DNA of 46,072 nucleotides, from positions 1-46,072 of the forward strand of contig JACRDA010000085.1 of assembly GCA_016212965.1 (NCBI GenBank). The letters run 5' to 3'. Source of the stretch: Myxococcales bacterium (GTDB taxonomy: Bacteria > Myxococcota_A > Polyangia > Polyangiales > Polyangiaceae). Shown piece by piece: positions 1-9,191 of this stretch (position 1 is the first letter of the stretch; each line of letters starts with the position of its first letter). Below the pieces are notes generated by a model. The model ran no database searches. It had not been told where the DNA came from and saw only the letters and a list, made by a program, of their open reading frames with translations. The position numbers were made by a program, and so were the translations under genes.

Positions 1-2430
1 GAGGTGCGCCGGCCGGCCCGGCGGCGTCACGGTCTTCGCGTTGCCGTTCGCGTCGTAGCTCGTGCCGATGACGTGGTCATCGGGTCGCGTCGAGGTCGTC
101 GGCCGGTTCGCGAGGTCGTAGCCGAAGGAGCTCCCGCGGAGGAGGCACTGGGCCACGGCGGGATCCTCGACGCACGCGCCCTCGGGCAGCAGGCACACGT
201 GGTTCGCGGGGCAGGCGGCATCGTCGGCGCAGGTCGTATGGAAGGTGTCGGGCTGGCACTGGAGCGGCCCCCGCACGGTCGCCAGACGTCCGAAGTCGTC
301 GTAGGTGCGGAGCCACGCGCGGGCACCTTGCACGATCCGCGTCACGCGCCCGGACCCATCGTAGCTGAGCGCGAGCGACAGGCGACCGTGCGGCGCGACG
401 TTGACGAGGCGGCCTTGCGGGTCGAACGTCGCCGACTGGGTCCGGCCCTCGGGCGTCGTGCGAGTCACGGTGCGCGTCACCCGGTCGTAGGTCGTCGTGA
501 ACGCGCGGCCGTTGACTTCGACCGTCTCGACCGCGCTCGCGAGGGTCAATGGGTCGCGCGGATCGGCCAGGACCGCCGAACGGCTGCCCGTGCGGACGAG
601 CTCCCGGCCGCCGGGGGTCAGCGTGCGCCGCACCGCCGTGACCGGCGCGAGGTAACCGAACTGCGCATCGGCGGCGCGCTCGACCGTGACCGTCGTACCG
701 TCGGGGCGCAGCGTCGTCGAGCGACCGTCGAGCCCCGCCGTGGTCTTCGCCGGTGCCGAGACGCCGGGGAAGAAGTTCGTCCAGACGCGGGCGCCGGCGT
801 CGTCGGTCGAGACGAGGTATCTCGTCGTGTGGCCGAGACGCGTGGTGAGGTCGACGGCGAAGCCGCCCGTCGCATCGTCGGTGCGAACGAGCTCCTTCGA
901 CCCGCCGGCCGCGTCCGTCGCCTTCTTGAGCCGACCGTTCGGGTCGAACTCGTAGAGCGTGGTGTGGTCGTTCGCGTCGGTGTAGGTCGCGAGCAAGCCC
1001 CCCGTGGAGTACGCGAGCTGGATCGCCTCGGCGTTCGGGTTGGTGATGCTCGAGAGGTAGCCGTCGTTGCCGACGCCGAGCGCAGTCGCCTGGCCGTAGG
1101 CCCCGACGATGCTCGCCGGCGCGCCCACGGCGTCGCGGGTGATCGTGGTCACGAGTCCGTCTCGGTCCGTCACGGTGTCGAGCCTGTTGCTGCCGTCGTA
1201 GTGGAAAGCGTACCGCAAGCCACCATCGACGGCATCGCGCGTCTCGAGGTGGCGGCCCTTCGGGTCGAAGCGATACGCTTCGCGTCCGTCCGCGCTCGGC
1301 AGCAGGATGTCACCGAGTGAGACGCCCGGGAGCGCGGGCCGCAGTCGCGCCACGGTGTTGGGATCTGCGTGCGGGTACTGCCCCACGTTCCAGCTGACAC
1401 CGACGACGAGCGAGCCATCGGGTGCCGTTGCAAGCGCCCTCACCGACCCGAGCTGCGCCGCGGTTGCTGGCCCCCCGAGGCCGCACGTGTACACGGCGGG
1501 ACAGGTGGAGTTCCGGCTACCGGCGACGCGCTGGATGATTCCTCGCGCGTCGATGCGCCGGACGCCCGGATACCCCTTCGGGTCGTTGTCCGTCACGTCG
1601 TCGACGCCGACGAATACGTTGCCGCTCGTATCGACGGCGACGGCGCTCGGCCACGCGAGCGTCGCGGCCGTGGCCAGGCCGCCGTCGCCGGCCGCGCCCT
1701 TGACACCGACCGTGCCCGCGATGCGCTCGAGGATGCCGTCCGTGCCGACGCGCAGGAGCCCGTCCTCGACGGTCATGTAGAGGGCGCCGTCAGGCGCCAA
1801 GGCGATGGCGCCGAGCGGCGGCAGCGCGATGCTGGTAGCGGGCCCCGGTGGAGCGGCGAAGCCGCCACCCGCCACCGTGACGATGACCCCATCGAGGCCG
1901 ATCTTGCGCACCCGACCGACGCCACCCGCCTCCGCGACGTACACCGCGCCGTCGGGGCCGACCACGATCCCCTGCGGCGCCGCGAGCTTGGCCCCGAGTG
2001 CGGGCTGGTCGTCGGCGCTGTCGACTCCGTACCCCGCGAACCTGTGGATGATCCCGTCCGGCGTGACCCGTCGGAGCCGCCCGAGGTAGTCGGAGACGTA
2101 GAGGCTTCCATCGGGCCCGAGCGCCACCCGACGTGGAACCAACTGTGCCGCGGTGGCGGCACCCTCATCGCCGTCGTCCCCGCCGAGCCCGTTACCGGCG
2201 ACCGTTGTGATGCTGCCGTCCGGCGCAATGCGCCGCACGCGCGCGTTGCTGTAGTCCGCGACGTAGACGCTGCCGTCCGCTCCGACGGCAAGACCGTCGA
2301 CCGCGCTGAGGTACGCGTCCGCTGCCGGTCCGCCTTCCACGATCGGGCCCGGTAGCTGGCCGCCGGCCACTCGGTCGAGGATGGGCTCGCTGCCGCTCGC
2401 GCTTCGGCGTCGTCCTTGGTGGGCGCTCAA
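1..2430 (-). pseudogene. NHL-repeat and YD/RHS-repeat continuation of the upstream lipoprotein, out of frame and cut by the window edge
   Basis: Read on the minus strand in the frame whose codons begin at multiples of three, this is an uninterrupted coding stretch with no start of its own. It opens with five or so NHL/beta-propeller units (pattern G-PDGSLYVSD--RLRRVTPDG, each followed by VAG or FAG and glycine/aspartate turns), about positions 2390-1390. It then passes into YD/RHS repeats (YEFDPNGRLKKATD, YDGSGRVTRIVQG, FGYDLANRPTTST) running off position 1. Such proteins are secreted or surface-exposed in myxobacteria and the YD part forms a shell-like beta cage. The preceding 5' part (2192-5458) is in a different frame, so the two belong to one gene broken around 2400-2445. 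Either a real mutation or a sequencing indel could explain the shift; the missing middle (see findings) favours a real deletion. The 3' end lies outside the window. Confidence 0.75.
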
Positions 2431-5400
2431 GGAGAATCGTCGGCGGCAAGCTCGCCGGCAAGGACGCCGGACCGAGAGTCCCCGCGTACTCGGTGATGCG
2501 GAGCGCGAGACTCTGCACGGGGCCGCCACTCGACTGTGCGGTCGTGCCCGCAGGGATGAGGATCAGGGGCTGACGAAGGCCATCGAGGTCGCTCACGGGG
2601 CTGCCGACGACCGCCTGGGGCTCGGAGATGCTGCCCGACACGTCGACGGTCGTCACGCGCGCGTCGCGCTTCACGAGCGCCACATCCGGCGCGCTCGTGT
2701 AGTCGTTGCTGCGCCCCTCGACGCGCCGCTCGGCCGTGAGGTACTGCGCCTTCTCGAACCCGAGCGTGACGGGGCCGCCCCCGTTCGCAACGATGAGGAA
2801 GCGCCCGCTCGGATCGGTGAGGGTCGAGCCGAACCCTGGGGTCTCGGCGGGCTGGCCCGCGATGCGGGCGCTGACCCGGACACCTGCGAGTGCCGTGTCG
2901 CTCGCGTCCGTCACGTGTCCCGTGATCACGGTCGCACGCAGCGGATCGATCACGGTGGGATCCGCGAGGGTCTGCACGGGCGGCGAGCCGTCGACGCCGA
3001 GGTAGAGGAACTTGCCCGCCTCGAACGCGCTCGTCGCGACCGAGCCGTCGAGCTCTGGAACCGGCGTGTGTGTGACGTCGCCGGTCTCCGGGTCGCAGAG
3101 GTCGATCGTCGGGCCGTTCTCGTCTTGGTCGTCGATCGCGGGACCGCCCGTGTGCGCGCAGGTTCCGGCTCCATCGCAGGTGTCCACACCCGTGCATAGA
3201 TCAGCGTCGTCGCACGAGGTCGTGCTGTCCGCGTAGACGACCTCCACGCCGGCTCCCGGGACGCACACCTCGTGGGAGCAGGGCGTCGCGTGGAGCACCG
3301 GCGGGGCGCCGGGTCGACAGGCGCCGCTCACGCACCGCTCGATACCGTTGCAGGGCTCCGCATCGGCGCACTCCGTGCCGTCGGGGGCGTTCGTGTGCTG
3401 CGTGTGCCCGTCGGTCGGGTCGCAGGCATCGACCGTGCACGGATTGCCGTCGTCCTCGACGGGGAGCGGGATGTGCGTGACCGCCACGTCAGGCGCGCAG
3501 TGCCCGGGGAAACACGCGAACTCATCGTAAGTGCACGCATCACCGTCACTCGCGTGCGCGCCCACGCATTGAATCACGTCAACCCACGCGTCGCCGTTGC
3601 AGGTGGCGACTCTCGGCACGCCGTTCACGCAACTGACCGGCGGCTCGCCGGTCGTCGCACACAGCAGGAACGCAGCGTGCTCGACGTCGCACGCGCCCTC
3701 GAGGGCCTTGCGGCAGTCGAGCGTGCAGTCCTTCGCGCTCGACGGTCCCGCGGCGCAGTCGGCCGCCACGAGTCGGTTGCAGAGTTTGAAGCATCTGCGC
3801 GCGATCCCCCGGTCGACGTAGGTGTGCGGGCCGAGCGCCACGTCCCGACCCGCCGCCACGCCGAGCCAGTCGACGTGCGAGCGCAGCATGAGCGTGCCCG
3901 ACGACACGAGCGCGTGCGCCTGGATGGTCGCATGCTCGCCGATGTCCGCCGCAGCGGGCTCGGCCGTGGGCGTGCCGGCCCCGCCGTTCTGGCCGCGCAC
4001 CACGAGCGCGACGTCGCTCGGCAGCATGTCCGGCGTGCCCGCACTCGGTCCGACGAACGTGTGGGCCGCGACGCGGAGCCGCTCGGCGACGAAGACGTCG
4101 CAGGGTGCCTCGCACTCGATCCGCCCGTGCTCGCCGACGGTGAGCGACCGGAAATCGTAGACGCCACCGAGGAGCACGAGCGTGCGCTCCGCACCGAGGA
4201 CCACGTCGCGGTAACTGCCGGGAGCGAGCGGTTCGGCACCGTCCGCGGGCACTTCGACGTCGGTGGTGCCGCTGCCGCAGGTCCCGACGGCGACCACCGC
4301 GGAGGGCATCGGGCCCACGTCGCAGCGCGGGCCCACGCACCCGCCCGCTCCGCCGCGCTCGACGCCGCCCCCGATGCCCACCACGCCGCCCCCGGCACCC
4401 GTGGGCCGGCCGCCGGCGCCGCCAGCACCGCCTTCGCCGCTGCACGACGCGCCTTCGCACGGCGCTCCGCAGCCCGTCACGAGCGGCACCTCGAGGTCGA
4501 GCGGCAGGGCGACGCGCGTCGCGCGCGTGCCGCCGACGGCGACGGTCTTGTGCGCCTGAAGGACGTTGGCCGCGACATCGCCCGTGACGGCGACCTGCGC
4601 CGCGAGCTTCACGCGGTCGGCCGCGACGCTCCCGGTGACCTTGGCATGCGAGGCGAGCGCCGCGCTCCAGCCGGCCGAGAGCTCGGGGCCGCTCGCGACG
4701 TCGACGACCCCGAGATCACCGGCCACGGAGGCGTGGCTCGCGAGCGAGGTGCTGTTGAGCGCGACCACCGCTTCCTCGGGCCAGAGATCCGCGGCCACCC
4801 ACGCGGGATCGACCGCGATGGGAAACACGAGTCCGTCGGTGTCGAGCGACGCGACGACCGTCGCCTCGTCCTCGAGCGCGACGTCGACCCGCCTCACGGT
4901 GCCCGCAGCGTCGATCGCGAACGCGGGCCGCGTCCGGAAGACGACGCGCTCCTCGGCGTCGAGCGCCTCGACGATGTGCGCGCGGGCCCGGAGGCGCACG
5001 AGCGCCGGGCCGAGCTTCACCGCGTAGCGAGCGGCCGCGGGCGCGGCCGGGCTCGCGAGGTGACGCACCTCCTCGAAGCCGTCGTCGTCGACGCGCAAGG
5101 TGACGTCCGTGTCGGGCTCGGCGTTGCGGTACACGAGCGTGCGCCGCGCGTCCCCGTCGAGCTCGCCGAGCGCCGGCTCGCGGCCGAGCGCGCGCACCTC
5201 GAGCCAGGACGCCTCTGCCGAGCCGGTGCTCGAGAGGCGAACCGGCGCGTCCGCGCGGAGCGGCAGCGCGCTCGTCACGCGCGTGCCGCGGAGCACGAGC
5301 GTGTCGCCTTCGCGCTCGAGGCCGCCGAGCGTGCCGAGGCCGAGCTCGACATCCGGGCCGCGCGTAGTGTCTCCGCGGCAGCCCCCGGCGATTGCGAACG

Positions 5401-5458
5401 CGGCCGCGAGCAGGAGCGCGACGCGGGCCGACCGGCGCAGGACGGTCCGGGCGCGCAA
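2192..5458 (-). CDS. Large cysteine-rich lipoprotein, 5' part of a broken NHL/YD-repeat gene
   Basis: The start is TTG at 5458, preceded by a GAAAGGCGG Shine-Dalgarno-like stretch. The N-terminus is a lipoprotein signal with lipobox IAGGC at about residue 27, so the protein should be anchored on the cell surface or outer membrane. Residues 200-320 hold bactofilin/adhesin-like short beta repeats (VTGDVAAN, VAGDLG). A glycine-rich linker follows (GGAGGAGG), then a cysteine-rich region at about 560-790 with repeated CTVDACDP / C-GVDTCDGAGTC motifs typical of Myxococcota surface proteins. A carboxypeptidase-regulatory-like beta-sandwich is at about 850-930 (ITGHVTDASDTALAGVRVSARI). Sense ends around residue 1010: after LPPTILL the frame turns into arginine-rich nonsense for about 80 residues up to 2192. 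The true continuation is in the next frame below 2430. It is probably non-functional unless the shift is an assembly error. Confidence 0.7.
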   Translation of the reverse strand: MRARTVLRRSARVALLLAAAFAIAGGCRGDTTRGPDVELGLGTLGGLEREGDTLVLRGTRVTSALPLRADAPVRLSSTGSAEASWLEVRALGREPALGELDGDARRTLVYRNAEPDTDVTLRVDDDGFEEVRHLASPAAPAAARYAVKLGPALVRLRARAHIVEALDAEERVVFRTRPAFAIDAAGTVRRVDVALEDEATVVASLDTDGLVFPIAVDPAWVAADLWPEEAVVALNSTSLASHASVAGDLGVVDVASGPELSAGWSAALASHAKVTGSVAADRVKLAAQVAVTGDVAANVLQAHKTVAVGGTRATRVALPLDLEVPLVTGCGAPCEGASCSGEGGAGGAGGRPTGAGGGVVGIGGGVERGGAGGCVGPRCDVGPMPSAVVAVGTCGSGTTDVEVPADGAEPLAPGSYRDVVLGAERTLVLLGGVYDFRSLTVGEHGRIECEAPCDVFVAERLRVAAHTFVGPSAGTPDMLPSDVALVVRGQNGGAGTPTAEPAAADIGEHATIQAHALVSSGTLMLRSHVDWLGVAAGRDVALGPHTYVDRGIARRCFKLCNRLVAADCAAGPSSAKDCTLDCRKALEGACDVEHAAFLLCATTGEPPVSCVNGVPRVATCNGDAWVDVIQCVGAHASDGDACTYDEFACFPGHCAPDVAVTHIPLPVEDDGNPCTVDACDPTDGHTQHTNAPDGTECADAEPCNGIERCVSGACRPGAPPVLHATPCSHEVCVPGAGVEVVYADSTTSCDDADLCTGVDTCDGAGTCAHTGGPAIDDQDENGPTIDLCDPETGDVTHTPVPELDGSVATSAFEAGKFLYLGVDGSPPVQTLADPTVIDPLRATVITGHVTDASDTALAGVRVSARIAGQPAETPGFGSTLTDPSGRFLIVANGGGPVTLGFEKAQYLTAERRVEGRSNDYTSAPDVALVKRDARVTTVDVSGSISEPQAVVGSPVSDLDGLRQPLILIPAGTTAQSSGGPVQSLALRITEYAGTLGPASLPASLPPTILLERPPRTTPKRERQRAHPRPSGRRPATGPDRGRRTGSGRVPQRGRRSCRRSGRQRLRRGLQQRARAAHCAGRQHHNGRR

Positions 5459-5562
5459 GCCGCCTTTCGGCCCACCAGTCAGCGGAGCGCGTCGTCCGGG
5501 CGACAGCGGGAGTCGGTCACGCCGCGCGGTCAGCTCGAGCGCGCTTGTCCGCGGACCGCGAC

Positions 5563-5625
5563 GCTGCTCTGCTGCTCTGCTGCTCTGCTGCTCTGCTGCT
5601 CCGCTGCTCCGCTGCTCCGCTGCTT
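5563..5625. repeat. 8-bp tandem repeat, GCTGCTCT x4 then GCTGCTCC x3 plus a partial unit
   Basis: Direct reading gives four units of GCTGCTCT (5563-5594), three of GCTGCTCC (5595-5618) and a partial GCTGCTT. It lies about 105 bases upstream of the TTG start of the lipoprotein gene. The 8-base period does not preserve a reading frame, so it is unlikely to be coding and could vary in length by slippage. Confidence 0.9.
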
Positions 5626-6040
5626 GCTCATCGCAACCCCGCTTTTCGTTCGCCCGTCCCGGACACCGAGGCTACCTAGCCACGACGGCCCCATGGAAGG
5701 GTGAACTCACAAAGTGCCGTTTCGGATGTAGGTGTCCGTGTGTGTCGGGCCCGCACCACGGGTGAAAGCCCTCTGATCCATGGATCGACCCGCCACTCGA
5801 GGCAGTTGCGTGAAAAGTGCGGACTCGCACGGACGGTTGTCATGCAAATGTATACAAATGCGTCACGTGCGGCGCCGCCGCGAGCCAGGTCCTCGACGCG
5901 CTCGAGCTCGGCGCGCCGCATCACGGCTCGGCCCGTCTCGACGTCGTACACCGAGAGCGGGCGGTTCCCGCCTCCAACCCGCACGCGCTCCGCCGCGGCC
6001 CGTGCGTCGCTCGGTGCGTGGGCCGCGCTCGCGATGATGT

Positions 6041-6074
6041 CGACGAGAGCGCGCGCGCGTGCGCGCTCTCGTCG
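6041..6074. other. Perfect GC-rich hairpin with 14-bp arms
   Basis: CGACGAGAGCGCGC (6041-6054) and GCGCGCTCTCGTCG (6061-6074) are exact reverse complements around a 6-base loop. There is no U-tract after either strand, so a classical terminator is not supported. Confidence 0.7.
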
Positions 6075-6311
6075 AGCGCGCCGAGCGTCTCGAGCTCCGC
6101 CGCGCGCGGAATTCCGTCCCGAGCCGACCTCCGGTTGCCCGCCCAGCGGGCGCGAGTCTTCCCGTTGGGTCCGGAGCTCTCCAGCCCGGAGTCTGAAGCC
6201 GGGAGCCTGGAGGCCCAGATGCAGGGCAGGAACCTTGCCGCCGGATTCAGGGGCAGCGCTCGGGCATTCACGCCGCGCGGCCTCCGTGCCACACGTCGCC
6301 CCAGGGAAAGC

Positions 6312-7619
6312 ATGTCCACGGGCGGGGTGACAGTCAGACGGCTCGGCGGCGCAGCGCTCGGGGCAGCCCTCGGCGCGGCGCTCGGGCTCTCGTCCGCCCT
6401 CGCCCTCGGCCAGAAGCCCGCCCGCCCGCCGGAGCCCGGGCTCGCGCTGCGGCTCGACGACGAGCCGGGGCTGGTGCTGCTCGAGCCGTTCCGTCACGCG
6501 GCGGGCGTGTCGGCGACGGGGGCGCGCCGCTACCTCGCCGGGCGCTACGGGCGCTGGTCGGCCGAGCCGTGGCAGTCGCTCGCGTGGACGCTCGGCGGTG
6601 GGCCGACGGAGCGGGCGGTCGCGGACGACGCCGCGGCCGGGATCGAGCCCGTGGCGGTGCCGGTCGCGCTCGGCCTCGAGGCCGCGCCGAGCTTCACGCT
6701 CAGCCCCGACGAGGCCGTGGCGCCGGTCGAGGCCGCGGGCGAGGTGCACTGGGCCATCCCGGCCGGGCCGCAGCCGTGGCTCGTCCCGCCGCGCTACCTG
6801 CGCCCGCGTACGCCGGCTCCGCTCGGGGCGCTGCCGCCGTGGCTGCGGGCTCTCTCCCACAGCTGGGCGGCGCCGCTCGTCGCCGGCCTCGGCTGCGGTC
6901 GGGGCGCGGACTGCTCGACCGACGCCGCCTTCCCGGCCGGCGCGCTCGAGAAGCTCTGGTGGGCGCTCGCGCCGAAGCAGCAGATCATCCCCGACTGGCA
7001 GTGCCGCGCGCGCCCCGTCACGATCCAGCGCTTCGGGCGCGAGAGCGACAGCCTCGAGCTCGTGCGCTGCGACGGCTCGATCCCGCCCGACGCGCTCGAC
7101 CGGCTGACCCTGCTCGCGCGCCCCGCCGGTGTGAGTCGCCCCGACGAGCTCTTGCCGAGCGAGCCCGATCCCGAGGCGGCGGCGCGCGGGGAGTGGCTGC
7201 CGAACATCCGCGTCGTGCACCCGCGCTTGCTCTGGGTGCTCGACGCCATCGCGCGCCAGTTCCCGTGGCGCAGCATCTATCTCTACAGCGGCTACCGCCT
7301 GCCCGAGGACGACGCGCGCCGCGGCGGCAACCTCGGCAACCACAAGAGCCAGCACTGGGAGGCGCGCGCCCTCGACATCACCCTGCTCGGTGTGCCGAAC
7401 GCGGACCTCTTCCTCTTCTGCCGCGATCTGCCCGACCTCGCCTGCGGCTTCTACCCGAACGGCAAATTCGTGCACGTCGGCGTGCGCGAGCGCGGCACGG
7501 GCGGGATCATCTGGATCGACGCCAGCATGCCGAACGAGCCCGCGCGCTTCGTCGACAGCTGGCCCGGCGTCGTCGAGCGCGGCGGCATGGTGTGGTCGGC
7601 GCAGCCGGCGGCGCCGTGA
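6312..7619 (+). CDS. Exported DUF882 / M15-like peptidase (murein-type)
   Basis: This 435-residue protein starts at ATG 6312, just after the GGGAAAG ribosome site and just before a hydrophobic signal-like segment (GAALGAALGAALGLSSALALG). The open frame extends further upstream, but that part is arginine/serine-rich and unlike protein. The C-terminal 170 residues carry the DUF882/Peptidase_M15_2 pattern: SGYRLPEDD, then GNHKSQHWEARALDI with a His and Asp seven apart, then YPNGKFVHVGVR with the last metal-ligand-type histidine. Family members are zinc-dependent, periplasmic and thought to act on peptidoglycan. The first 250 residues are an unknown N-terminal extension with a GCGRGADC motif. It converges on the MCE gene with only 18 bases between the stops. 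Confidence is good for the domain, low for the exact substrate. Confidence 0.85.
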   Translation: MSTGGVTVRRLGGAALGAALGAALGLSSALALGQKPARPPEPGLALRLDDEPGLVLLEPFRHAAGVSATGARRYLAGRYGRWSAEPWQSLAWTLGGGPTERAVADDAAAGIEPVAVPVALGLEAAPSFTLSPDEAVAPVEAAGEVHWAIPAGPQPWLVPPRYLRPRTPAPLGALPPWLRALSHSWAAPLVAGLGCGRGADCSTDAAFPAGALEKLWWALAPKQQIIPDWQCRARPVTIQRFGRESDSLELVRCDGSIPPDALDRLTLLARPAGVSRPDELLPSEPDPEAAARGEWLPNIRVVHPRLLWVLDAIARQFPWRSIYLYSGYRLPEDDARRGGNLGNHKSQHWEARALDITLLGVPNADLFLFCRDLPDLACGFYPNGKFVHVGVRERGTGGIIWIDASMPNEPARFVDSWPGVVERGGMVWSAQPAAP

Positions 7620-7637
7620 GCGAGCGCGCCGCCGCCC

Positions 7638-9101
7638 TCACGGTCCCGGCGCGAACGGCAGCACGCTCTTGAGGTCCGTGTCGTTGAAGCGCAGCTGCAG
7701 GCCGAAGAAGTAGTCGCGCCGATCGCCCGACAGGATGTTGTCGACGCCGCCGAGCAGCCACAGCTTCTTCAGGAACTCGTACGAGAGCGCGATGCGCCAG
7801 CGCGGCTCGAGCTGCTCGCCGAAGCCGAAGAGGTCCTGCCGCAGCTCGAAGCGGTCGTCGAGCAGGTGCACGTCGAGCCCGATGCCGCCGGTCGACTCGA
7901 GGATGCCGAAGCGCCCCGTGAAGGGGCCGATGCGCTTGGCGAACTGCACCGACACGCGAAAGTCGTTCGTCGTCGTGACGCGCGTCTCGCGGTAGTGCGG
8001 CGGATAGGCCGGGTTCGTGGTGTCGACGTCGACCTGCTCGAACTTCGTGTTGCCGCGCGGATCGTCGACGATCTGCACCATGTAGTAGTAGTCCTCCTGC
8101 GGCTGCAGGCGGAGCTCGACGTAGCTCTTGATGCTGTTGGCGAGGAAGTTGTAGTCGGTGCGCAGGCCCACGATGGTCTGCAGGCGCGAGAGCCCGCCGA
8201 CGAAATCGCTGACGTTCTCGACCACGCTCTCGACCTCGTTGATGAGCGTCTCGTCCTTGGTGAGCCGGCCGACGGTGCCCTCGCCCTTGTCGATGCGCTC
8301 GGCCACGTTGTCGGCGTGCTCGAGCAGCGACTCGAGGCTGTCGCTCGCGCGGTTGACGCGCTCGATGGTGCTCCGGAGCTCGCCGCTCTTGCCGTCGGCG
8401 CCGTCCTTGCCCGACAGGAGCTGCTTCACGTCCTCGGTGGCCTCGCGCACGTTCTTCAGGATCGCGAGCAGCTCGGGCTGCGACTGCGCCGTGATGCTGG
8501 CGACGTTGCGCAGGGCGTCGCGCACGTCGCCGCGGCTGTCCTTGACCGCCTCGGCGAGCTGGGCCGTCACGTCGGCGATGTTCGCCAGGATCTCGGCGAT
8601 CTGCTTCTCGCCCTTGTCGCTGCCGACCGAGCCGGCGAGGCTCTTCGTGACCGCCTTGACGTCCGAGAGGATGTCGCGCGCCTGCTCCTGCAGCGACTGC
8701 AGGGTCGCGTCCTCGAGCAGGTACTTGACCTGCCCGCCGTCGGGGATCTGCTCCTTGCCCGTCGTGCCGGGCGTCAGCACGATGTAGTACTCGCCGATGA
8801 AGCTCGCCGCGCGCTTGCCGACGGCGGCGTCGTCGAAGAGCGGGAAGTCGGGGCGCATGCGGATGTCGACCCGCGCCTTGCCCTCGTCGAGCCAGATCTT
8901 GTCGACGACGCCCACCTGCACGCCCGAGATCATGACGCGCGAGTTGGGCGCCACGCCCGTCACGTCCGGGATGTACGCCCAGACCCCGTAGCCGTCGCCG
9001 ACGCCGGCCGTGCGCGAGACGAAGCGATAGCCGAAGTAGAGCGCGCCGCCCAAGAGTAGGGTCATCGCGCCGACTTTGACGGCATCGCGGAGCTCGGCCA
9101 T
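7638..9101 (-). CDS. MCE-domain (MlaD-like) protein with C-terminal beta-rich domain
   Basis: This 487-residue protein has one N-terminal membrane segment (MTLLLGGALYFGYRFV). A single MCE domain follows at about residues 35-115 (VSGVQVGVVDKIWLDEGKA-like core with SFIGEYYIVLTPGT). A long helical/coiled-coil stretch (about 130-300) and a C-terminal region rich in aromatic beta strands follow, ending in FGLQLRFNDTDLKSVLPFAPGP. MCE proteins form rings or tubes that carry lipids between inner and outer membrane; the C-terminal strands suggest contact with the outer membrane (inference). No MlaE/MlaF-type permease or ATPase is adjacent, so it is an orphan here. ATG 9101 was chosen because the membrane anchor then begins near residue 12; an in-frame ATG at 9125 is the alternative. 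It is transcribed divergently from the CAP-domain gene. Confidence 0.88.
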   Translation of the reverse strand: MAELRDAVKVGAMTLLLGGALYFGYRFVSRTAGVGDGYGVWAYIPDVTGVAPNSRVMISGVQVGVVDKIWLDEGKARVDIRMRPDFPLFDDAAVGKRAASFIGEYYIVLTPGTTGKEQIPDGGQVKYLLEDATLQSLQEQARDILSDVKAVTKSLAGSVGSDKGEKQIAEILANIADVTAQLAEAVKDSRGDVRDALRNVASITAQSQPELLAILKNVREATEDVKQLLSGKDGADGKSGELRSTIERVNRASDSLESLLEHADNVAERIDKGEGTVGRLTKDETLINEVESVVENVSDFVGGLSRLQTIVGLRTDYNFLANSIKSYVELRLQPQEDYYYMVQIVDDPRGNTKFEQVDVDTTNPAYPPHYRETRVTTTNDFRVSVQFAKRIGPFTGRFGILESTGGIGLDVHLLDDRFELRQDLFGFGEQLEPRWRIALSYEFLKKLWLLGGVDNILSGDRRDYFFGLQLRFNDTDLKSVLPFAPGP

Positions 9102-9191
9102 GACGGTGCTCTCGCAACCTACCATGTCTCGGGGCGGAGTCCCGCCGCCACATTCGGGACCCGCGCCCGGAGCTCTGGTAAAACGCGGCCC
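9102..9191. promoter_or_regulatory. Short divergent promoter region
   Basis: The 90 bases between the starts of the MCE gene (minus) and the CAP gene (plus) must contain both promoters. I see no convincing -35/-10 pair. Confidence 0.4.

Larger units (their letters stand above)
5459..6311. other. Gene-poor spacer between divergent genes, with a tandem repeat and hairpins
   Basis: This spacer of about 850 bases lies between the minus-strand lipoprotein and the plus-strand peptidase. Open frames exist on both strands, but none has a start, domain or codon pattern I can support. It holds an 8-base tandem repeat (5563-5625), a perfect 14-base-arm hairpin (6041-6074) and a weaker hairpin with CTCCAGCCCGG/CCGGG-CTGGAG arms (6179-6212). 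Promoters for both flanking genes must lie here, but I cannot place them. Confidence 0.5.

Noticed and set aside
4..1320. Long plus-strand open frame opposite the YD-repeat region
   Set aside because: Composition is Arg/Val-rich with no domain; the minus strand reads clear YD and NHL repeats. It is a GC-rich antisense shadow.
5676..7475. Minus-strand open frame containing a protein-like stretch around 5860-6070 (RPLSVYDVETGRAVMRRAELERVEDLARGG)
   Set aside because: The stretch is coherent but has no supported start, no recognised domain, and the frame continues as antisense of the peptidase gene. It may be a gene remnant; evidence was too thin to list.
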